Origin: Acinetobacter sp. CFCC 10889 | Lineage (GTDB): Bacteria; Pseudomonadota; Gammaproteobacteria; Pseudomonadales; Moraxellaceae | Direction of reading: 5' to 3' | Length of the DNA stretch: 64,000 nucleotides | NCBI RefSeq assembly: GCF_003268395.1 | Contig: NZ_LQXQ01000008.1 | Span: 1 to 64,000, forward strand | Program-made: the position numbers and the translations under genes | Shown: one piece after another, positions 18,405 through 26,136 of the stretch | How the letters are laid out: every line of letters starts with the position of its first letter | Position numbering within the stretch: position 1 is the stretch's first letter | Notes under the pieces: generated by a model | What the model was told of the DNA's origin: nothing | The model's database searches: none | What the model saw: only the letters and a program-made list of their open reading frames with translations

Positions 18405-18658
18405 TTAAAAATGCTTTTGATCTCGGGAAAAGTCGCCTGTTGCCAGATTAAGACTTTCTAAAATAATAGAGAAAGTACCAGCGAGCTTAAAAATAGCTCA
18501 AGTTAGGATTGATGCTTTGGAGGCTAAGAATATTAGATTGGAAAAAGAAAATTCAATGGTTTTAGAGCAGTTTGTGGTGTGGCAATACAATGCTCAATAA
18601 ATATGGTGTGCGTATTGATCAATTAAATGAGCCAATGGGTATGAAAAACTCAGATTAA
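18405..18658 (+). pseudogene. Remnant of a small coiled-coil mobile-element protein
   Basis: One frame encodes SLKIAQVRIDALEAKNIRLEK, then ENSMVLEQFVVWQYNAQ and a stop at 18598. The next frame continues naturally with NKYGVRIDQLNEPMGMKNSD to 18658, so a single-base shift near 18595 breaks it. The pattern resembles the small coiled-coil protein that accompanies Tn554-like recombinase genes (weak, from memory). No start codon or recombinase partner is seen. Confidence 0.4.
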
Positions 18659-19162
18659 TTAAGGAAATTTAACAGAAAAATTGGTTTGTAAGTTTTCAAT
18701 TTGAAATAAACATGCAAACACTTCAATTAAAAATAATAGTTTATTTTAACATGTGAGTTTACCTATTGAACCTCCAAACTACAATTTCACCAGTATTTAG
18801 CTAGTCGTAGTGTTTCACATGTAGAAAAGTTTATATTTTGTGAGTTGATCAGTAACTATCATCCACTAATTATTTTTAAGAGTAGTTCACTGATTTAACT
18901 ATAGAAAATATCGAGAATATCTTATATAAACATACTCAGTGTGTGGAGGACTGAAGACGATCAAGTGTTTTTGCACTTGGCTGTTGAACTCTGGGGGCAT
19001 CTCGCTTATATATGAAGAGTGATTCTGTACCAAGCACTATTCTATAAACTAATGATCTTCTGCGATTCACTGAAATCTCAAATTACCAGCCCTAGCAACA
19101 AATCGCTGAAGTGCTAGTTGAACAAGCTGTAGAATACTCAAAGAAAAGGAAAATACTGAGAG
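18659..19162. other. Non-coding stretch before gajA
   Basis: 504 bp without a supported gene. A short inverted repeat CAAGTG/CACTTG (18962-18979) is present. The last 90 bp carry an open tail (QQIAEVLVEQAVEYSKKRK) that ends just inside gajA and may be the end of a lost gene. The gajA ribosome-binding site is probably AAGGA near 19146. Confidence 0.4.
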
Positions 19163-21247
19163 ATGTATATATCAAACATTAAAATCGAGAATTTCAGAAA
19201 TTTCAAAGTACAAGAAGTAATCTTTAAAGATGGCGTTAATGTCATTATTGGCCACAATAATGCAGGAAAAACGAACCTACTTAAGGCACTCTCTTTAGTA
19301 ATAAATCCAGATGTGAGCAAAAGGCTCGATGTTGATGATTTTAATAAAAATATGACATTTGTAGAGTTAAAAAATACTCCGCCAAAAATAAGCATTGAAG
19401 TTACGATCAAAAAAGGGTGCCATGAGGAAGAAGACGATTTGGTCATGGTTGCAAATTGGCTTACGAAACTTGATACAGAATTTGAAGCTAAACTTACGTA
19501 TGAATTCTTTCTTCCTGAGAAAGAAAAAAACAAATATGATCAGGCAATGGTAGCGATAGATGGTACTGCTACTGATGCCAGAGATGTAGCATGGAGAATT
19601 ATCAAGAATGATTTCATTAGGTTATACACCTATAAAGTGTGGGGCGGTAATTTAGCTAACCAAGCTGTAGCTGATAGCGAATCTTTAAGTAAGTTCGACT
19701 TCCAATTCTTAGATGCAATTCGTGATGTTGAGCGTGACATGTTGACTGGTAAAAATACATTATTACGTAATGTATTTGATTTTTTCATGGATTATGAAAT
19801 TAAGTCAGATAAGACCAAAACAAAAGAAGAAATAGAAACAGAGATTAAGAGTAAAAAGGATTCATTTGTATCGCATGCTGATAATTTGATCCAAGCACTA
19901 CAAGGGCGCATGGAGAAAGGGAAAGAGCAAATTCTGTCATATGCAAATGAGACTGGAGCTTCATTTAATAATGCAACTCCAAATTTTGATGGCAGTATTT
20001 CTGATGTAGAAATGTTTTCATTTTTAAGACTAATTATTGAGTATCAAACAGGCATAAAGGTGCCTGCCACACATAACGGATTAGGTTATAACAACCTTAT
20101 TTTTATGTCCTTACTCCTAGCAAAAATGCAAGTGAATTCCGATGGGTCATACATGGGTAGCAATGCCAAAGTATTCGCAACTTTAGTAATCGAAGAACCT
20201 GAGGCTCATTTACACCCAGCAATGCAATATAAATTTCTTAAATTTTTAAAAAATAATAAAGATTCTCGCAAAGTTAGACAAATCTTTGTAACTACACACT
20301 CTACTCATATTACTTCAGCTGTTTCACTAGATGAAATCATTTGTCTACATAATGAAAATGGCGAGGTGAAAGTAGGTTATCCAAGTAAGGTGTTTCCACT
20401 TGATGGAAAAAGTTTAAAATATGTTCAACGTTTTTTAGATGCTACCAAATCAGATATGTTATTCGCCCAAAAGGTCTTATTTGTAGAGGGACTCGCAGAG
20501 CAGCTTTTGATGTCAGTTTTTGCACAATACCTTGATAAATCCTTAGAGGACAATCATGTTGCTGTGATTAATGTGGGCGGACGGTATTTTAATCACTTTT
20601 TACACATGTTCGATAGTACAAAGTCAAATACAATTCTAAAAAAAATTGTTTGCATAACTGACATTGATCCTGAATATAAAAAACATCCTGTAGCTCCTAT
20701 AGATCCTGATGAAGAAGATGAAAGTAAACATTTTAAGAAATGTTACCCATTTGAATTTAATGCAAATACAGCTGAATATGCATATCAACAGAATTTAACA
20801 CCAGCTACATATAGCGCCCACGTAAATATATCATTTTATAGTCAAGACTCTACTTATGGGAAAACATTAGAGTATGAATTGGTTCGTTGTAATCCTACAT
20901 TAGAATTGTTAGTCACAGGCGTTATGAAAAATCAGTCAGAAATTAAGAGACTAATGAAAGCAAATCGTGATGGGAAAGGTTTAGACGATATAACTAATCT
21001 AATGAAAGCTAGTGAGGAAAATACACGTATTAAGAATGGTATAAATACGAATACAACTTGGAACGAGAAGGATAAAAAAGAGGCGGTAATTGCCTCTCGA
21101 TACCTAAACTCGGTCGGCAAAGGCGAAAACGCCTTAGAGTTATCTCGAATTCTTTTGGAAAATTTAGAGAAAAAAGGAACTGCTGAGTATCAAGAATTTA
21201 ATGTTCCAAGCTACATTGCGGAGGCAATCGAATCCTTATGCCAGTAA
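19163..21247 (+). CDS. gajA: Gabija protein GajA, OLD-family ATPase-nuclease
   Basis: 694 residues. N-terminal ABC-type ATPase with IKIENFRNF, P-loop GHNNAGKT (near 30-37) and Walker B LVIEEPEAHLHPAM (near 340). Then a C-terminal TOPRIM nuclease with LFVEGLAEQLL (near 435) and ITDID (near 498). This is the class 2 OLD layout. In Gabija, GajA assembles with the helicase GajB into a large complex that nicks or cuts phage DNA when nucleotides fall. The gajB ATG overlaps its end by 10 nt. It is longer than the best-known GajA (about 580 aa), with extra sequence after TOPRIM. Confidence 0.85.
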   Translation: MYISNIKIENFRNFKVQEVIFKDGVNVIIGHNNAGKTNLLKALSLVINPDVSKRLDVDDFNKNMTFVELKNTPPKISIEVTIKKGCHEEEDDLVMVANWLTKLDTEFEAKLTYEFFLPEKEKNKYDQAMVAIDGTATDARDVAWRIIKNDFIRLYTYKVWGGNLANQAVADSESLSKFDFQFLDAIRDVERDMLTGKNTLLRNVFDFFMDYEIKSDKTKTKEEIETEIKSKKDSFVSHADNLIQALQGRMEKGKEQILSYANETGASFNNATPNFDGSISDVEMFSFLRLIIEYQTGIKVPATHNGLGYNNLIFMSLLLAKMQVNSDGSYMGSNAKVFATLVIEEPEAHLHPAMQYKFLKFLKNNKDSRKVRQIFVTTHSTHITSAVSLDEIICLHNENGEVKVGYPSKVFPLDGKSLKYVQRFLDATKSDMLFAQKVLFVEGLAEQLLMSVFAQYLDKSLEDNHVAVINVGGRYFNHFLHMFDSTKSNTILKKIVCITDIDPEYKKHPVAPIDPDEEDESKHFKKCYPFEFNANTAEYAYQQNLTPATYSAHVNISFYSQDSTYGKTLEYELVRCNPTLELLVTGVMKNQSEIKRLMKANRDGKGLDDITNLMKASEENTRIKNGINTNTTWNEKDKKEAVIASRYLNSVGKGENALELSRILLENLEKKGTAEYQEFNVPSYIAEAIESLCQ

Positions 21248-22950
21248 AAGCAATTACTTCAAACACAAAACTGCAAAATATTGAACAGCATTTCAAGGTA
21301 TTAGCAGGTCCAGGGGCAGGAAAGACACATTGGCTAGTTGAGCATATAAAAAATGTGCTTCACAACTCAAGTCGATTAGGGAAGATAAGAAAAGTCGCTT
21401 GTACTACATATACTAATATTGCAGTAGAAACAATTTTAGAGCGATTGGGAACATCTGTTGAACATGTAGATGTTTCAACAATACATAGCTTTTTGTATAG
21501 ACACATAGTTAAGCCATATGCAAATTTAATTGCCCATGAATATGGATTAAATGTAGCAAAACTTGATGGGCATGATGAACTTTATATTTCGTACGGTAAA
21601 GTTAATGATTGGCTAACAACTACTAATCAAAAATATCTATTGTCATCTCCCGATAATTTCAAAATTATTACTGATGCTTTGATGGATCTTCAATGGCAAT
21701 TTGATGATCAAAGGAACCTTATTCTTAAACCTAGAAAACCTTGGTTAGGAAAAATAAACAAAAAAGTTTCAATAAGAAACGCAAGCTATATCGAATATAG
21801 AAAAATATATTGGAATGAAGGTGCTATTCATCATGATGATGTACTTTTTTTCAGCCATCAAATTATTGAAAGACACCCGTTTGTACTCAAGGTTTTACGA
21901 TCGAAGTTTCCATATTTTTTTATTGATGAGTTTCAGGATTGCAATCCAATTCAACTGGCAATTCTTACAAAAATTGGAAATGAAGAAACCATTATTGGGA
22001 TTATTGGCGATCAAGCACAATCTATTTATGCATTTCAAGGTGCTGAGCAAGGACAACTTCACTCATTCAATCTAATAAATATGCAAGAGTACGAAATTGC
22101 AAATAATAAAAGAAGTACCATTGAAATTGTTGGTTTTTTAAATGGTTTAAGGACTGACATAAATCAACACCCCGACAGCCAACGAAATATATCCAATCCA
22201 CAACTTTTTATTGGAGATAGGAGTTTGTGTATACAAAGAGCTAGTTTAATTTGTGTAAATGAAAAATTAAATACTCTTTCTAGAAATAACATTACTTCTA
22301 ATGCTCTAAAAGTTCAGATTGGTGCACAGGGTTTAGATATGTATCTTTTTGATAAATTATCAGTAGACAGCACATCTGAGAGACGTAATTTATTAAGTCG
22401 AAGCGTAAAAGCTATTGAACTTATTAGAGAGAACAAATTTAAAGATGCAATCAAAGAGGTAAGAAAGTCATTCATAGATGAGGATGACAGTGTTTCTAAA
22501 TCATTAAAGTATTTATCCGACCTTCTAAGGGAGTATGATAACTTTAAAGATTTAACCTTGACTAATTTTGTAGATGTAATTAGAAATTTATCAAATATAA
22601 AAATTGCTAAGTTAAGGGGTGGAAATGCAAAGAATTTTTATGATAACTATAGTTATAAGCAATTAGCTCTATGTGTAAATATTCCTGAAGACATGAGTCT
22701 ACACAAAACAATCCATAAATCTAAAGGGGATGAATTCAATAACGTGCTATTGGTGCTAGATTCGGAAAATGATTTGGATTTCATTCTAAATCCAGATTTA
22801 GTAAGTAATGAAGAACATAGGATCAATTACGTAGCTGTCAGTCGAGCCAAGAACCGGCTTTTTATATCTGTTCCAACGCTATCAACTTCAAATCGAACAT
22901 CATTGGCAAGTAAGCTCGATATTGCTGATTGTGTTCTTAATGAGCCTTGA
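21238..22950 (+). CDS. gajB: Gabija helicase GajB (UvrD/Rep-like)
   Basis: 570 residues. Superfamily 1 helicase: P-loop AGPGAGKT (near 23-30), TTYTNIAVETI (motif Ia), FFIDEFQDCNPIQL (motif II, near 228), GDQAQSIYAFQGA (motif III), HKSKGDEFNNVLLV (motif V, near 490) and NYVAVSRAKNRLFI (motif VI, near 530). All core motifs look intact. It is coupled to gajA by overlap, as expected for the GajA-GajB complex. The C-terminus ends soon after motif VI. Confidence 0.85.
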   Translation: MPVKAITSNTKLQNIEQHFKVLAGPGAGKTHWLVEHIKNVLHNSSRLGKIRKVACTTYTNIAVETILERLGTSVEHVDVSTIHSFLYRHIVKPYANLIAHEYGLNVAKLDGHDELYISYGKVNDWLTTTNQKYLLSSPDNFKIITDALMDLQWQFDDQRNLILKPRKPWLGKINKKVSIRNASYIEYRKIYWNEGAIHHDDVLFFSHQIIERHPFVLKVLRSKFPYFFIDEFQDCNPIQLAILTKIGNEETIIGIIGDQAQSIYAFQGAEQGQLHSFNLINMQEYEIANNKRSTIEIVGFLNGLRTDINQHPDSQRNISNPQLFIGDRSLCIQRASLICVNEKLNTLSRNNITSNALKVQIGAQGLDMYLFDKLSVDSTSERRNLLSRSVKAIELIRENKFKDAIKEVRKSFIDEDDSVSKSLKYLSDLLREYDNFKDLTLTNFVDVIRNLSNIKIAKLRGGNAKNFYDNYSYKQLALCVNIPEDMSLHKTIHKSKGDEFNNVLLVLDSENDLDFILNPDLVSNEEHRINYVAVSRAKNRLFISVPTLSTSNRTSLASKLDIADCVLNEP

Positions 22951-23197
22951 ATGAATTTTTGAATTTCCACTAAGAATGTAGATAGGTAGTGCTTGAAAAT
23001 TTGATATTGTGACATTTTTTATAGTAAGTTGATTAGTTTCGATTTGATTCAAAAAGATGATGTTTTTCGGTTGCTTGAAGATGTCGTGATAATATAGACC
23101 CAAAATTGTTCTTAATCGTGGGTGCGAAATAATAGTGGTAAGACTTCGCTTAGGGAGATATTTGTCCACATACAAGGCGAACGTGTAGTAATGTTAA

Positions 23198-25108
23198 TTA
23201 AGTGAGGGTTTCAATAAAAAACTCTTGGAGCTCAGTAGTGAGGGACTGGAAGCGTTGGATACTTAAATTAATCTTTAAAGTGCTATCTAAGGAATAGTCA
23301 ACTAATCTGTGTTTTATGTTTGTCAAAACTTCATGATGACGTTCGCCAGTAAAAACTAATGTAAGAGTTTTCTTTTTGTAAACTACGTTAATTGTCTTTT
23401 TGATGAGTTTGGCAACTTCTGGAGTTAATGAGCATAAATCAGCATTTTGATTATCTAATGTCTTAAAAATTATTTCTAAATTTTTATTTATAGTCTCTAA
23501 TGGATTAAAAATTAAATCTATGTCGCTATTGTAGTACCTATGAATCTTGGAGTTATATGAATGTATTACAATTTGTGAAGCTGTTTTTTCACTAAGTAAA
23601 CCAGTTTCATCCAATATTAACTCAAATTTTTGGAACTCATTTGGCTGTCGCGTGTTCTTGTATTTTAATTGGAATACGTATAAAAAAATATGAGCTTCAA
23701 TTCCGATTTCTCCATATTGGTACTCATTGTTAAATTTTAGGAAAATATTGGTCATAAAATTAAGAATATTAATGATAGTTTCTTTTAAATATATATCATC
23801 GTTTTTATATGATTTTTTAGACAAATCGCTGATATTAGAGATAAGGGAGTCTAGTAGTGAAGTAGTAGAGCTATCAATTTTCAAATATCCTTTTTCGATT
23901 GCTCCTAATACTGAAGAAAAAATTGCAAACATTAAAAATTCAGAACGAGAAAGCTGAGTATAATAATTTTTCCAATTAATATTATTTGTTGACTCTAATT
24001 TCAGTGTCAACATATTGACCCTTTTTTGACGTTTATTCATATCATCTCCACTTGTAAGTAAGTCTGAAAATATTTGTTGGACAAACACATAGGGCAAAAA
24101 GAGCCCTTCATCAAATTCGATTAATTCCCTAGTAGGCCTCTCAACTTTTTCAACATGTTTTTTCTTGTATAAAAAAAGATCGGGATCTTTGTGTTTTATA
24201 TAGCTTAGATACGTGGTTAGATCACTTGTAATTGTACGTGTTTCAACTTCCCAATGATATTTCGGTAGCACATATAAAGCTTTATTACTTTGTTCTATAT
24301 AATTGTTGCTTTTAATCATCAAAGAACTTAATTCAGGTGTCGGTGTTATTATGTGAGTCGAATAATAATAAATGAATCTTCCTGCTGATATTAGGGAAAG
24401 TAATACTTCTTTAAAATATGTGAGTTCACTTATAGGCCTATTATTCAAGGTTGAGATCGAGCCAAGTAATTCCGAAGTTGCAGATTGTGCAGATTTTTGC
24501 GTAAAGTATGATCGATTGTTAATAAGCGGAAAATATTGACTAACTTCAATTGGCTTTAGCGATGATTGATTCAAGTAAGTATTAGTTGAGTTTTGAATCA
24601 TGCCGTGCACAATCTTGGCCGCACGTTGCTTATAGTTTTTTTTATTAGGTATCGACGCTTGCTCGTTTACAAAGAATTCTACAATATGAAAAATTGGTTC
24701 GTGTTGTTTAAATTGTTTTTGATGTTCTTTGAAAAATATAAGTAGTCGTGGATATGCAATTAACCAAAAGTATGCATGTTGCTCTTTGCGGCGTTGAGGG
24801 AATAGACTATGACGCCTAAATCGGTAAACTGCGCACTTAGCTTGCTTAAGAAAAATTTGAAGTAAAAGTTTACTTGTAACTTCTGTTGCGTAATGGTCAA
24901 TCAGTTTCTTTTCTAATAGCTCGCAAGTTCGCCGTCTTAACTGAAGGGATTTAATGTTACGACAATATGTAATGTTCGTGGTCTCAATCGAAGATCCTGT
25001 CACTAGATCATCTATTATTTGATACCAATTTGGTGCTGTGTTTGCATTTCTTTTCATTTTTACCTTCATCACCGCAATTTTACTTTTGAGCTTATCAAGC
25101 AACCGCAT
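23198..25108 (-). CDS. Unrecognised 636-residue island protein
   Basis: I do not recognise this protein. It is mostly helical by composition, with no signal peptide or clear membrane segment. The first 130 residues are very basic (repeated K/R, for example RRRTCELLEKKL and YRFRRHSLFPQRRKEQHAYF) and could bind nucleic acid. The middle (about 330-480) is leucine- and isoleucine-rich and acidic. The last 150 residues hold beta-like stretches such as KTLTLVFTGERHHEVLTN. No ATPase, nuclease or methylase motif was found. It is convergent with gajB and divergent from the 106-aa gene. Its place inside a defence island suggests defence or mobility (inference only). Start at 25108 is the longest; ATG codons at residues 14 and 18 are alternatives. 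Confidence 0.65.
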   Translation of the reverse strand: MRLLDKLKSKIAVMKVKMKRNANTAPNWYQIIDDLVTGSSIETTNITYCRNIKSLQLRRRTCELLEKKLIDHYATEVTSKLLLQIFLKQAKCAVYRFRRHSLFPQRRKEQHAYFWLIAYPRLLIFFKEHQKQFKQHEPIFHIVEFFVNEQASIPNKKNYKQRAAKIVHGMIQNSTNTYLNQSSLKPIEVSQYFPLINNRSYFTQKSAQSATSELLGSISTLNNRPISELTYFKEVLLSLISAGRFIYYYSTHIITPTPELSSLMIKSNNYIEQSNKALYVLPKYHWEVETRTITSDLTTYLSYIKHKDPDLFLYKKKHVEKVERPTRELIEFDEGLFLPYVFVQQIFSDLLTSGDDMNKRQKRVNMLTLKLESTNNINWKNYYTQLSRSEFLMFAIFSSVLGAIEKGYLKIDSSTTSLLDSLISNISDLSKKSYKNDDIYLKETIINILNFMTNIFLKFNNEYQYGEIGIEAHIFLYVFQLKYKNTRQPNEFQKFELILDETGLLSEKTASQIVIHSYNSKIHRYYNSDIDLIFNPLETINKNLEIIFKTLDNQNADLCSLTPEVAKLIKKTINVVYKKKTLTLVFTGERHHEVLTNIKHRLVDYSLDSTLKINLSIQRFQSLTTELQEFFIETLT

Positions 25109-25222
25109 TATTCTGATCTTCGAACTGATGGCTTTAATTAGCTTTCAATTGGTTTAACTTTATCAAATCGTGTGTACTTAGACGTAAAAAATTAACTACA
25201 TACCTTACCTAGGAAATACCAT

Positions 25223-25543
25223 ATGAGTAAGATAATTCCGAGTTTTATTACGGAGACTTTAGATGCAGCGCAAGCCTCTCATAAGGCACTAGCGGGTCAT
25301 AATGAGCACTATCACTTATTACGAGCTATCAAAGAGCATGGCGAACCTAAAGTTCATCAAGCATTGGTAGAGCGCATTGCCAGTCGTGATAATTTGAACA
25401 TTGTTGCTGCAACAACAGCTGTCAATGTTATGTTCCAAAACACTAAAGATGCAAGTGAAGGCCGTGGTGTTTGCCGAATGGTGCGTGAGGAGTTGAATGC
25501 TCACATGAAGCAGACAGATGTAGTCTTGGCTACTGCAAAGTAA
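25223..25543 (+). CDS. Unrecognised 106-residue protein, divergent from the 636-aa gene
   Basis: 106 residues with a well-placed AGGA 9 nt before the ATG. It has no motif I know. A hydrophilic helical protein with SFITETLDAAQASHKALAGHNEHYH, then KVHQALVERIASRDNLN and a final stretch MVREELNAHMKQ. Higher GC than its surroundings, so it may have come separately. Only 114 bp separate it from the divergent 636-aa gene, so the two may share control. A terminator-like hairpin follows at 25651. Confidence 0.6.
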   Translation: MSKIIPSFITETLDAAQASHKALAGHNEHYHLLRAIKEHGEPKVHQALVERIASRDNLNIVAATTAVNVMFQNTKDASEGRGVCRMVREELNAHMKQTDVVLATAK

Positions 25544-25650
25544 TCCCAAATGAGTTTTCAATAAAATCGCAATGTAATCATTTCGCTACAGTTTAGATGC
25601 GATGTTAAGTGTTGTCTAAGAAATAAGGTTTTTACCAGTATTCGCCTCCG

Positions 25651-25684
25651 ACAATAGATTCTAATCAAATTTGGAATCTATTGT
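25651..25684. terminator. Perfect 11-bp hairpin after the 106-aa gene
   Basis: ACAATAGATTC (25651-25661) pairs with GAATCTATTGT (25674-25684) around 12 nt, followed by TTTGAG. Plausible weak terminator. The arm core ACAATAG recurs in the palindrome at 25882. Confidence 0.5.
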
Positions 25685-25881
25685 TTTGAGGATTCTTATT
25701 TAAGGCTTTTGAGTAGCTCATTTGGTTCATGCTTGTATTTACTGTTAGTTATTGTAAAGATATTTTCGATAAGGTTTAAGAGGAATACTTGAATTGATTT
25801 AAAGTATGTTTTATGTATTGATCAATTTAAAAAGAGTTAAGTATCCAAGTAAAACAAAAATTAGCATTCATTTGGTTGAGA

Positions 25882-25902
25882 ACAACAATAGTCTATTGTT
25901 GT
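25882..25902. promoter_or_regulatory. 21-bp palindrome in the right edge of the island
   Basis: ACAACAATAG, one base, CTATTGTTGT: 10-bp perfect arms with a single central base, so a protein-binding site rather than an RNA hairpin. Otherwise the gap 25544-26136 shows no gene. Confidence 0.4.
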
Positions 25903-25955
25903 GATTTATATATTATTTACTAGTATTATTTACTTTGAATTACCCTTATAAGAAT

Positions 25956-25985
25956 AAAAAAGACCCCTATAAAGAGATCTTTTTT
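25956..25985. terminator. A/T-flanked hairpin downstream of the second TonB receptor
   Basis: AAAAAGA and TCTTTTT arms with an imperfect inner stem, about 150 bp past the receptor stop. Terminator for the minus-strand receptor is the likely role. Confidence 0.4.
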
Positions 25986-26136
25986 ATATGTTTTATATAT
26001 ATTACTTAACTAGTAATAAGAAATAAACTAGGCTTTTTAGCATTGTTCTCATTCTTTTTTAAAGGTTTTTTGTTTTGAGATACGGGTCATATCATTATTG
26101 AAAGACCAGTATAAAAAATTTAATACTCGACTACTC

